A DNA stretch of 64,000 nt from Natribaculum breve (lineage in GTDB: Archaea; Halobacteriota; Halobacteria; Halobacteriales; Natrialbaceae). The notes beneath the pieces were generated by a model. It had not been told where the DNA came from. It did no database searches and saw nothing but the letters and a program-made list of their open reading frames with translations. The position numbers and the translations under genes are program-made. The DNA is taken from positions 806,001 to 870,000 of the forward strand of contig NZ_CP095390.1 in the NCBI RefSeq assembly GCF_023008585.1, written 5' to 3'. This document shows positions 16,873 through 25,489 of the stretch, one piece after another; position 1 is the stretch's first letter, and every line of letters starts with the position of its first letter.

Positions 16873-18922
16873 GGTGGTGCTGCGAATACCCCAAAATCCG
16901 TGCACGAGATTCGCGTCTGTCGGTAGGAATCGATCCCGAATACAGGGCCGATCAAGGAATCACGACCGCCACTCACCACCCGTGAGTGGCGGTCGGGTGG
17001 GCGAAAACGGTATAATCAGTCGATTTAGACAGTGATACCTCTCAGAAAGGGCAAGCACGGGGCGGGATCTACAGCAATGCGCTCACCTCCCTCCGGAGGA
17101 ACGCACGAAACCGCGGGGCAGTCACCCGCGGTTTCGTGCGAAACTCGATGATGTCGATCAACGTCTGGACGAGAAAGTCCACAAGCAACCATAGATCGTA
17201 CAGTAGAACTGCGAAGCCGAAGTGGAATAACCGGATAGAGAAGTTTGTCGACGTCGTCCACGGTGCGAACTCCTTGATCTTACTATAGGCCGTTTCGATC
17301 CCGCCTCGGCGTCTGTAGCGAGTGATTTGCTTTTTCGTCAAGCGACGGTCAAGACCAATCTCGTCGTTTACGTCGAGATTGGTCGCAAATACCTGCATCT
17401 CGTCGCAGTCCTCGTCTGGCGGGAGTCCAACCAGCGTCGTCTCAGCTCTGGTGTTGGAGACACCATGTTTTACCGGCCCGTACACCGCGTGCTCGGATTT
17501 GACTGTCACTTGCTTTTGTCCCTCTACATCCGTGTCCATGCGCGCGATGAACCGCTTGACGCGGTCATCGCGCGGTGCCGGAATCACGTAGAAAAGGTCT
17601 CGCTGTTCGAGTACCGAAAATACGTCCGTGGCGTAGAACTCCCGATCAGCGTAGAGTCGCCGCGTATGAACGCGACAGACGTCGTTGACGTGGTCGACGA
17701 GTCGGCGAACGATATCGCCGACTCGGTAACTCCTGTTTTTGCCAGGATAGCTCTCTGGGTCGTGGTAATCAGCGTGCCCGACTGGAAGCATCGCAGCTGC
17801 GAAGTGAACGTTGTCTCCAACAACGTTCGCGGTTGCAAACTTGTAGCACCAGTTGTAGGACTTGTCCTTTGGCGCACCCTGGACACGTACGAGTTCCTCA
17901 CGCTCCCCGTAGAAAGCGACGTAGGTCATGTCGATCGACAGCATGACTGGTGTCTCGAACTCCAAGCGAGGCTTGGCCCGCGTCAAGACGCGGGCCGCGC
18001 TTTGGTTGACCATCTCCGCGATTTGTGTCGGTGAAAGGTCCTTGATCGCCTCCAGAAGCGTCTCTCCACTCGGTCCGTCCTCGTAGAAGGGATCGTCGAG
18101 ATCTGGGTCAGGATTGACGAAATCGCCGTAGGTTTCGGCACCGCCGTTAGCGGCGGTGCCTGTCAGCCCGAGACAGGCCTCCAGCATCAGGAGTTCCTCG
18201 TCGTCGTAAACCGGGTCATCAGGTCGGTCAAACTCAAAGGCAGGCAACACGACAGTTTGGAGTTCGTCGAGGAGATCACGTGTTTTCCTCCGAATGAGAC
18301 GGTTGACTGTGCGCTTCGAGGAGCCTGTTGGCTCCTCCGAAGCGCTGTCTTCGTACGGTGTCCCGATCGGACTACCGCGTTCGGCGGCCAACGCTTGGAT
18401 CTGACGAGTAGCGGTCTCGATCGTGGGTTGGAGGTCCGCAAACCGATTAGTCTGTGCCCGGGAGATCGTGCTTCGTGAAGGTGTGTCGTCGGGATTAAAG
18501 CCAAGAGCATCCGCAAGTTGAGGGTCACTGTCGAGCGTCCGATGGAGCCAGCCATCGGACGCGTCTTCGAGTTCCTTCAGGAGAATCGCCCGGAGCATCG
18601 GTTCGAACGGTTTAGAGTCGTGCCAATGGGGAATGGGATCAGCATGGCAGTATTGGCTGACGTCGAGGTGAGTGACCAACTCGGCCGCAGAGGTCGTCTT
18701 GTCGACGACCTCGGCGGCTTGCTTGGTTAGGGGCAGCCACCCGCCTGAGAGTGGACCGATATCTTGTAGGCGCTCGTCAACTGATCGTTGAGTGCGGCTG
18801 TCATCAGCAGCCGCAACACGATCTGACCAGTTGTTTGTCACAGTGGGGGACGAATCGTCCCCCACCGGTCAGTTAATCGATGTTGAGATTCCGTGCACGG
18901 ATTCTGTCATTCGTAGCTACAG
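16873..18922 (-). mobile_element. Insertion sequence B, copy 1 (IS4 superfamily)
   Basis: 2050 bp, identical in extent to 43067-45116 (constant offset 26194; the transposase translations are identical). Left end GGTGGTGCTGCGAATACC; right end read inward CTGTAGCTACGAATGAC; both then reach the shared block AATCCGTGCACG. Flanked by CGCCC at 16868-16872 and 18923-18927, the left copy being also the right target repeat of element A. So the order is CGCCC, element A, CGCCC, element B, CGCCC. A perfect 14-bp hairpin (16963-16976 with 16982-16995) sits at the same distance from the left end as in element A. Confidence 0.9.
17069..18865 (-). CDS. Transposase of element B, copy 1 (IS4-type DDE, YREK motif)
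   Basis: 598 residues, starting with GTG at 18865 (MGDDSSPTVTNN). Catalytic regions are LSIDMTYVAFYGERE, RRLYADREFYATDVF and RRRGGIETAYSKIKEFAPWT; the last fits Y-x2-R-x3-E-x6-K. The frame is intact, and an identical copy exists at 43263-45059, so the element was recently active. A 9-bp stem (GTGGGGGAC/GTCCCCCAC at 18843-18865) includes the GTG start codon and could limit translation initiation. A 16-bp perfect inverted repeat (17102-17117 with 17125-17140) lies in the codons for TKPRVTAPRF near the C-terminus. Confidence 0.9.
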   Translation of the reverse strand: MGDDSSPTVTNNWSDRVAAADDSRTQRSVDERLQDIGPLSGGWLPLTKQAAEVVDKTTSAAELVTHLDVSQYCHADPIPHWHDSKPFEPMLRAILLKELEDASDGWLHRTLDSDPQLADALGFNPDDTPSRSTISRAQTNRFADLQPTIETATRQIQALAAERGSPIGTPYEDSASEEPTGSSKRTVNRLIRRKTRDLLDELQTVVLPAFEFDRPDDPVYDDEELLMLEACLGLTGTAANGGAETYGDFVNPDPDLDDPFYEDGPSGETLLEAIKDLSPTQIAEMVNQSAARVLTRAKPRLEFETPVMLSIDMTYVAFYGEREELVRVQGAPKDKSYNWCYKFATANVVGDNVHFAAAMLPVGHADYHDPESYPGKNRSYRVGDIVRRLVDHVNDVCRVHTRRLYADREFYATDVFSVLEQRDLFYVIPAPRDDRVKRFIARMDTDVEGQKQVTVKSEHAVYGPVKHGVSNTRAETTLVGLPPDEDCDEMQVFATNLDVNDEIGLDRRLTKKQITRYRRRGGIETAYSKIKEFAPWTTSTNFSIRLFHFGFAVLLYDLWLLVDFLVQTLIDIIEFRTKPRVTAPRFRAFLRREVSALL

Positions 18923-19130
18923 CGCCCGTTCTCGACGGGAGGTCGGTTCACGTCTTGTCAGGAACGTCCCGCCATCGCGGGTGTGCCGTGTGGCGAGGAC
19001 ACTGGCATCCACGCACACGACGTTCGTCAGAGCAAGCGTCAGTCGGTGACGCGACGCCGATCGTGGATACCAGCCAATATATCGGTCGGTCACTAACCTT
19101 TTCTCGTTACGGGCGGAACGAACAGAGAGA

Positions 19131-21173
19131 ATGCACGGTCCGTCTGGTACTCGACCCACGTGGGACGGCGGAGACGAAACGTACCCGGCAAAACGAGCGG
19201 GGACCGATCGACGCGACGTCGTCGCCGTTCTCACCGACGACCAGCCGACTCGTCTGGCCGACAGACTGCACGGCGAGGATCGATTCGACGTTCACGTCGC
19301 CGATCCCGACGCGATCGCACAGACGATCGATCGGGAGACGACGAGTTGTCTCGTCGTCGGCATCGACGCACCGGACCGTGCGAAGGACCTGTTCGAGCGT
19401 CTCCGTGCCCTCGAGTTCTCTGCCCCGATCGTCGTCGCGCCGCGGGAGGGGAGCGAACGACTCGCGACGGTGGCGCTCCGAAAGGGCGTCGCCGACTACG
19501 TCTCCCGTTCGAACGACGAGGAACTCGTCGCCCGCGTCGCGACGGCGATCGACGACGCTAGCGGCCGCAGCGGTCCTACCGGAGCCGAACGTCTCCATCG
19601 AGTCCTCGCGAACGCGCTTCCGGACGAGGCGTTCGTCATCGACGAGGACGGCTACTACCTCGAGGCGAAGGTCCGCTCCGAGGCCGGCGATCTCCACACC
19701 GTTCCTGCCGACGAACTGATCGGGAGACACCTCGAGGACGCGTTTCCGGACGACGTCACGGACAAACTGCTGTCGTGTATCGACCGAACGCTCGAGACCG
19801 ACGAGGTGCGCTCGATCGAGTACGAAACCGAGACGACGAAGGGAACGCGACAGTACGAGGCGCGCGTCGTCCCGATCGACGAGCCGATCGACGGCCGACG
19901 GGCGGTCGTCTGGCTGGCACGAGACATCACGGAACGTGCCGAACGCGAGCGAGAACTCCGCCAGCGGCGCGACCAACTCGAGACGCTAAACGGGATCAAC
20001 AGCGTCGTCCGGCAGGTGATCCGGACGCTCGTGGAAGCGCCCACGAGAGAGGACATCGAGCGGGAGGTCTGTGAACAGTTCGTCGAGTCCGACCTCTACT
20101 GTTGCTCGTGGATCGGCGAACCCGACGGGAACGGCGGGATCACCGTTCGAACCAGTGCTGGCGGAGCGACGACGTTCCTCGAGGCGGTCCGCGACCCGGA
20201 GATCGAACCACAGCAGCCGATCCTCGAGACGCTCGAGACGGGAGAGATCCGGACGAGCAACCGCATGCAAGAGGAGCCGCGAATCGCCGAGCCGTTTCGT
20301 CGCGCCGCCAGCGAAGACGACGTCCGCTCTGCCATCGCCGTTCCGATTCGTCACGGCGAGACCATCTACGGCGTCCTCGCCGTTCTCGCGAGCCGTGACG
20401 ACGCGTTCAGCCAGCGCGAACAGTCGGCGTTTCAGCTGCTCGGCGAGACGATCGGCTTCAGCATCAACGCCGTGAAGAACCGTCGCCTGCTCTTTGCCGA
20501 CTCCGTCGTCGAACTCGAGATCGAGATCGACGGTGGCGACTCGCTCTCGTTCGACCTCTCGGAGTCGTACGACTGTACCTGCTATCTCGAGTGGGCGGGC
20601 GACGCCGCGGGCGGAAGGATCTACCAGTACGTGACCGTCGACGGTGTAGACGGCGAGACGGTGATGGAGGAGGCAACCGACCACGACTCCGTCGAGGAGT
20701 GTCGGCTCATTCACGACGGCGGCGATCGGTGTACGATCGAGGTTCGCCTGCACGAGTCCGGTGTCCGTACGCTCGTCGATCACGGCGTGACGATCCGGGA
20801 CGTCACGGTCTCGGACGGCGTCGGACGGACGGTCGTGGAGGTGCCACCCGACGCCGACGTCCGAGCGGTCGTCGACGCGTTACAGACGGTGTACGACGAC
20901 GCGCAACTCGTCGCCCGGCGGGAGGTCGACCGATCGGTCCACACGGCCGACGAGCGTCGAGAGCGGATCGCCGATCGGCTCACCGACCGCCAGCTAACCG
21001 CGCTCCGACTCGCCTACTACGGTGGGTACTTCGACTGGCCGCGTGGCAGTACCGGCGAGGATATCGCCGAGGCGATGGGCGTCTCGCCGCCGACGATGCA
21101 CCAGCACCTCCGGAAGGCCCAGCGCGAACTCCTGACCGAGTTCTTCGACGAGCGAAGCGGAAAAGCGACCTGA
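19131..21173 (+). CDS. HTH_10 regulator with receiver-like, PAS and GAF domains (Bat-like)
   Basis: 680 residues. Receiver-like region about 25-140 (VVAVLTDDQPTRLADRLHGE), a PAS domain about 150-265 (PDEAFVIDEDGYYLEAKV), a GAF domain about 285-440 (YCCSWIGEPDGNGGITVRTS), the bacterio-opsin-activator domain about 445-590, and a C-terminal HTH_10 about 620-672 (LTDRQLTALRLAYYGGYF and TGEDIAEAMGVSPPTMHQHL). This is a one-component signal-sensing transcription factor of the Bat type. It sits just downstream of the IS tandem and is convergent with the hut operon, so it could regulate histidine use, but nothing in the sequence proves that. The domain order parallels the larger paralog at 50256. Confidence 0.85.
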   Translation: MHGPSGTRPTWDGGDETYPAKRAGTDRRDVVAVLTDDQPTRLADRLHGEDRFDVHVADPDAIAQTIDRETTSCLVVGIDAPDRAKDLFERLRALEFSAPIVVAPREGSERLATVALRKGVADYVSRSNDEELVARVATAIDDASGRSGPTGAERLHRVLANALPDEAFVIDEDGYYLEAKVRSEAGDLHTVPADELIGRHLEDAFPDDVTDKLLSCIDRTLETDEVRSIEYETETTKGTRQYEARVVPIDEPIDGRRAVVWLARDITERAERERELRQRRDQLETLNGINSVVRQVIRTLVEAPTREDIEREVCEQFVESDLYCCSWIGEPDGNGGITVRTSAGGATTFLEAVRDPEIEPQQPILETLETGEIRTSNRMQEEPRIAEPFRRAASEDDVRSAIAVPIRHGETIYGVLAVLASRDDAFSQREQSAFQLLGETIGFSINAVKNRRLLFADSVVELEIEIDGGDSLSFDLSESYDCTCYLEWAGDAAGGRIYQYVTVDGVDGETVMEEATDHDSVEECRLIHDGGDRCTIEVRLHESGVRTLVDHGVTIRDVTVSDGVGRTVVEVPPDADVRAVVDALQTVYDDAQLVARREVDRSVHTADERRERIADRLTDRQLTALRLAYYGGYFDWPRGSTGEDIAEAMGVSPPTMHQHLRKAQRELLTEFFDERSGKAT

Positions 21174-21500
21174 CATCTGCGCCGCGACGGGTGACGCGAT
21201 CTACGTTCCAGCGGCGAACCTAATCACTTAGGCTATACTGTTGTATGTACCCAGGATAGACTCTTTATCGCAGCCTAGCGGATATCGTCCCGAAGATGGT
21301 CCGCAGGCGCGAGGGGATACGGTAGGTGGTGGATGCGTGAATGGTTTCCCCTCGTCGCCAGACAGACTGCCTCCAAGAGAAGGCAGGTTGCCGCTACGTA
21401 CTCGAGTGGCATAACGTTACCCGCTACTTGTTCGTATTCTCGGCAACGAAGTGTACAAACGAATACATTGTGGGACTACTACGGGCAAAGATATACACTA
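21174..21500. other. Intergenic gap between convergent genes, no gene seen
   Basis: 327 bp between the HTH_10 gene and hutH stop codons. It holds a small AT-rich area with TATA-like strings and a 6-bp hairpin (CTGCCT/AGGCAG near 21369-21388). The open frame from 21333 runs into an antisense shadow of hutH and shows no protein-like features in its unique part. Confidence 0.5.
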
Positions 21501-23129
21501 CTAGTCGTCATCGACTGCCGTGCCGAATCCCGCACACCGGTTCGATACCGCCTCCTCGAGGAGCCCCGCTTCGAGCAGCGTTACCACCCGTTCGACGTCA
21601 GCGTGGACCGGGCGGTCTTCCTCGAGCGGCGGGACGACCTCGCGGACGAGGTCGTAGGCCGCGCCCGTTCCGTCGCCGAGGTCGAGGTCGGTCTCGCCGT
21701 CGAACGCGTCGTCGACGAACTCGGCTGCCTGTGCCCCACAGACGAGTTCCGCGGCGACGACGGCGAACGCGTTCTCGAGCACGCGCCGGAAGTTCGTCGC
21801 CGACTGGGCGCTCATGCTCACGTGGTCTTCCTGTCCGCCGCTGACGGGCGTGTTGTCGGTCGCTGCCGCCCCGAGCGAGCGCATCTCGTTTACCATGGCG
21901 GCGGCCGTGTACTGGGTGATCATGTACCCCGACTCTACCCCGCCGTCGGACGCGAGAAACGGCGGCAGGTGTGGCTCCTGGACGTTCGGGTTCACCAGCC
22001 GGTCGATTCGGCGCTCGGAGATCGTCGCGAGTTCCGTCAGCGCGATGCGGGCGTACTCGAGTCTGAGCGCGAGCGGTTCGCCGTGGAAGTTTCCGCCCGA
22101 GAGCACCGCAGTTCGGTCGGTCCCCGACGCACGGTCGTCGACGCCCGTCGCGTCGAAGACGAGCGGGTTGTCCGTCGCGCTGTTGAGTTCGACCTCGACG
22201 GCCTCGCGCAGGTGGGCGACCGCGTCGCGGACGGCCCCGTGGACCTGCGGGAGACACCGCAGCGAGTAGGCGTCCTGGACGCGGTCGCAGTTGCGGTGGG
22301 CCTCGACGACGTCGCTCCCCGCGGTGAGTCGGCGCACGTTCTCGGCGCTCGTCCGCTGGCCGGCGTGAGGTCGCACGTCGTGGATCGCGGGGTCCGAACT
22401 CGCCGTCGTCCCGAGTGTCACCTCGGTCGTGAGCGCGCCCGCGACGTCGGCCGCCTCGAGCAGCACGTCGGCGTCGACGACGGCCAGCGCGGCCAGTCCG
22501 ACGGTCAACTGGGTCCCGTTGACCAGCGCGAGTCCCTCCTTCGGGGCGAGAGACAGCGGTTCGAGGTCGATCGCCGCGAGCGCGTCGTCGCCGCCGACCC
22601 GACGTGTCGACCGTGGACCGTCACCCGCCGGATCGTCGACGATCGCCTCGCCCTCACCGAGGAGGACGAGCGACATGTGCGCGAGTGGCGCCAGGTCGCC
22701 GCTCGCGCCGAGACTCCCCCGGGACTTCACGACGGGGTGGACGCCCTCGTTGAGCATCGCCACGAGGTGGTCGATCACGACCTCCCGAACCCCGGAGTAG
22801 CCTTTCACGAGCGCGTTGACGCGCGTGACCATCATCGCACGGACCTCCTCCCGGGTGAGCTCTCGACCCGCGCCGGCGGCGTGACTCCGGATCAGGTTCG
22901 TCTGGAGTTGCTCGAGTCGATCCGGCGGGATCCGCTGGTCGACGAGTTCGCCAAAGCCCGTGTTCAGCCCGTAGACGGGCTCGCCGCTCTCGAGGACGTC
23001 TCTGACGCGGTCGCGAGCGTCGCGAACTCGCTCGCGTGCCGCCGGGGCGACCGAGACCCTCTCGTCGTCTCGCGCGACCGCGACGACGTCGTCGGGCGTC
23101 AGCGTCTCGCCGTCCAGTTCGACGGTCAC
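21501..23129 (-). CDS. hutH: Histidine ammonia-lyase
   Basis: 542 residues. Converts L-histidine to urocanate and ammonia, the first step of histidine degradation, in the cytoplasm. The MIO-forming Ala-Ser-Gly is present in SLGASGDLAPLAHMSL near residue 145, preceded by VYGLNTGFGELVD and followed by NGTQLTVG, all family hallmarks; length fits HAL (about 500-540). QDAYSLRCLPQVHGA and GGNFHGEPLA are the conserved C-terminal blocks. It is the last of four hut genes on this strand, after a 129-bp gap from hutI, longer than the other gaps in the operon. Confidence 0.97.
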   Translation of the reverse strand: MTVELDGETLTPDDVVAVARDDERVSVAPAARERVRDARDRVRDVLESGEPVYGLNTGFGELVDQRIPPDRLEQLQTNLIRSHAAGAGRELTREEVRAMMVTRVNALVKGYSGVREVVIDHLVAMLNEGVHPVVKSRGSLGASGDLAPLAHMSLVLLGEGEAIVDDPAGDGPRSTRRVGGDDALAAIDLEPLSLAPKEGLALVNGTQLTVGLAALAVVDADVLLEAADVAGALTTEVTLGTTASSDPAIHDVRPHAGQRTSAENVRRLTAGSDVVEAHRNCDRVQDAYSLRCLPQVHGAVRDAVAHLREAVEVELNSATDNPLVFDATGVDDRASGTDRTAVLSGGNFHGEPLALRLEYARIALTELATISERRIDRLVNPNVQEPHLPPFLASDGGVESGYMITQYTAAAMVNEMRSLGAAATDNTPVSGGQEDHVSMSAQSATNFRRVLENAFAVVAAELVCGAQAAEFVDDAFDGETDLDLGDGTGAAYDLVREVVPPLEEDRPVHADVERVVTLLEAGLLEEAVSNRCAGFGTAVDDD

Positions 23130-23258
23130 GGGCGATCACCACCAGATTCGGTTCGCCGCTCGGCCTCGTTTCTGTCCACGGGTCGTCGGCCAGTGGAGTC
23201 AGCGGGCGACCGACGGCGACTCGCCGGGCCTCCCGTGGGCGCTCGAGTCACCAGCACG

Positions 23259-24512
23259 TCACCGCACCCGCCGTCCATTCTTGATCACCGTCTCGATCGC
23301 CGGCGTGTCGAACCGGTAGGCGACGTGAACGTACGACGGGGCCTCGAGCACGAGCGCGTCCGCCGGCGCTCCCTCGCGAAGCGTCCCCGTCCCGTCGTCG
23401 CGGTCGACTGCCAGCGCGGCGTTTCGCGTCGCCCCGAGCAGGGCCTCGGCGGGCGTCGTCCCCATCTCGAGACACGAGAGCGTCTGGACGAACGCCATGC
23501 TCCGTGCGTGACAGTTGGGATTGAAGTCGGTCGCGAGCGCGACCGGCGCGCCCGCCTCGAGGAACGCCCGCGCGTCGGCGTACCGTTCGCCGAGGCCGAA
23601 CGCGGTTCCGGGGAGGAGGACGGGGACGGTTCCGGCGTCGACGAGTGCCGCGACGTCCTCGGCCGTCGCGTACAGCAGGTGGTCCGCGCTCGTCGCTTCG
23701 ACCTCGGCCGCCAGTTGCGCCCCGCCGATCCGGGTGAACTCCTCGGCGTGGACTTTGGGCGTCAGGCCGGCGGCCGTCCCGGCCTCGAGGACGCGTCCTG
23801 ACGCCTCGACGTCGAAGACGCCTTCCTCGCAGAAGACGTCGCAGAACTCGGCGATCCCCTGATCGGCGACGGCAGGGAGGTGTTCCTCGACGACCTCGTC
23901 GACGTACTCCTCGGCGTCTCTGCCCTCGGGAACCGCGTGTGCGCCGAGGTACGTCGCCACCAGATCGACCGGGTGTTCGTCGTCGGCGCGGTCGATCACC
24001 TCGAGCAGTCGCAGTTCGGTCTCGGTCTCGAGGCCGTACCCCGATTTCACCTCGACCGTCGTCGAGCCGCGTGCGAGCATCACGTCGAGGTGAGCGAGCA
24101 GGGTCTCGAGCAGTTCCTCGTCGCTCGCCTCGCGGGTGGCCCGGACGGTTCGAAGGATACCGCCGCCGTCGGCGAGGATCTCCTGGTAGGTCTTCCCGCG
24201 CAGTCTGGCCTCGAACTCGTCGGAGCGGTCGCCCGCGAAGATGGCGTGGGTGTGTGGATCGACGAACCCCGGCACGACCGCCTTCCCGATCGCGTCGATC
24301 GCCTCCGCTGCGTTCTCCGGCGGGTACTCGCGGACGACTTCGTTCGTCGGCCCGACGGCCGCGACCTCGCCGTCGACCGCGGCGAACGCTGCGTCCTCGA
24401 GGACCTCGAGCGGCCCCTCGCCGGGCTCGGTGTCGCCGCTCGCGCCCGTGGCGGGGCCGACGACGAGTTCGGCGGCGTCGGCGACGACGACCGTGGACGA
24501 CGCGCCGCTCAT
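23259..24512 (-). CDS. hutI: Imidazolonepropionase
   Basis: 417 residues. Hydrolyses 4-imidazolone-5-propionate to N-formimino-L-glutamate, step three of the pathway. Amidohydrolase-type metal ligands are visible: [17 protein letters not shown] (HxH near residue 78), [17 protein letters not shown] and ATDFNPNCH. Length matches the family. The start ATG (24512) overlaps the hutG stop by 4 bp (ATGA), indicating translational coupling. Confidence 0.96.
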   Translation of the reverse strand: MSGASSTVVVADAAELVVGPATGASGDTEPGEGPLEVLEDAAFAAVDGEVAAVGPTNEVVREYPPENAAEAIDAIGKAVVPGFVDPHTHAIFAGDRSDEFEARLRGKTYQEILADGGGILRTVRATREASDEELLETLLAHLDVMLARGSTTVEVKSGYGLETETELRLLEVIDRADDEHPVDLVATYLGAHAVPEGRDAEEYVDEVVEEHLPAVADQGIAEFCDVFCEEGVFDVEASGRVLEAGTAAGLTPKVHAEEFTRIGGAQLAAEVEATSADHLLYATAEDVAALVDAGTVPVLLPGTAFGLGERYADARAFLEAGAPVALATDFNPNCHARSMAFVQTLSCLEMGTTPAEALLGATRNAALAVDRDDGTGTLREGAPADALVLEAPSYVHVAYRFDTPAIETVIKNGRRVR

Positions 24513-25489
24513 CGTCGCGCCTCCGCGTAGCCCGCGAGGAAGTGTGCGACGGCACGTGCGGCCGCGGCACTGGTCTGTCCGTCACGCTCGAGCGGCGGGG
24601 CACACTCGACGACCTCGACCCCCGCGACGCGTTCGTCGGCCGCGAGAAATCGCAGGACGCGAAAGAGCTCACGGGGCGTGAGTCCGCCCGGCGTGGGTGC
24701 GCTCACGCCCGGGGCCGCGCTCGCGTCGAGCACGTCCAGATCGACGCTGACGTACAGCCGGTCGACGTCGGCCGTCGCCCCGAGGGCGACTCGCGCCGCG
24801 TCGATCGGATCGTCGCCGACCTCCTCGGCCGTGACGACCTCCCCGCCGCGTTCGCGAACGAACTCGTGGTAGGCCGTCGACGTCTCGAAGTGGCGCGCGC
24901 CGACGCAGGCGTAGGCGTCGAGTCCCTCCTCGTAGAGCTGTCGGTAGGGCGTCCCGCTCGTGGCGTCGTCGCGGACCTCCCGGACGTCGAGGTGTGCGTC
25001 GAGGTTGACACAGCCGACCGTTCCCTCGCGACACAGCGGGGCGACGTTCGGGTACGTAAGCGAGTTGTCGCCGCCGAGGAACACGGGGAGGGCCTCGAGG
25101 TCGTGAACCGCGGCAGTCGTCTCCCGGAGCCGATGCTGGACGGCCTCGACCGGACTCACGTGCCCGGCGTCGCGCTCGAGGTCGTCGAGCAACGTGGCGA
25201 CGTCGCCCAGGTCGCCGATCGATCCGACGGGACCGCAGTCGAAGTGATGTGTTTTCGTGCGCGCGAGCGAGCGACGGATCTCGGTCGGTCCCGCCGCCGC
25301 ACCGGGGCGACCGACGACGCCCCGGTCGAACGGTTCGCCGACGAGCACGGCGTCGTACGCGTCGGCAGTTGCCGTCGTCGTCTCCTCGATCACGTGTCCG
25401 AACAGTTCGTCGGTGGGGTCGTCGGTGCGTGCGGCCTCGAGCCACCCGCCGGTGTCTCGCCAGTCGGGGTGCGTTCCGAAGTCGCTCAT
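24509..25489 (-). CDS. hutG: Formimidoylglutamase (ureohydrolase family)
   Basis: 326 residues. Hydrolyses N-formimino-L-glutamate to glutamate and formamide, the last step. Ureohydrolase manganese motifs are present as NLDAHLDVR and [11 protein letters not shown]. The first motif reads [10 protein letters not shown], with Asn (AAC codon) where arginases and agmatinases have the metal-ligand His (GGDH). Overlaps of 4 bp with hutU upstream and hutI downstream place it inside the operon. The placement between hutU and hutI, rather than sequence alone, makes formimidoylglutamase more likely than arginase or agmatinase. Confidence 0.92.
   Translation of the reverse strand: MSDFGTHPDWRDTGGWLEAARTDDPTDELFGHVIEETTTATADAYDAVLVGEPFDRGVVGRPGAAAGPTEIRRSLARTKTHHFDCGPVGSIGDLGDVATLLDDLERDAGHVSPVEAVQHRLRETTAAVHDLEALPVFLGGDNSLTYPNVAPLCREGTVGCVNLDAHLDVREVRDDATSGTPYRQLYEEGLDAYACVGARHFETSTAYHEFVRERGGEVVTAEEVGDDPIDAARVALGATADVDRLYVSVDLDVLDASAAPGVSAPTPGGLTPRELFRVLRFLAADERVAGVEVVECAPPLERDGQTSAAAARAVAHFLAGYAEARR

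Noticed and set aside
21333..23801. 822-residue plus-strand open frame
   Set aside because: It lies antisense to hutH and hutI and has the Arg/Val-rich composition of a GC-rich shadow; the hut genes on the other strand are unmistakable.
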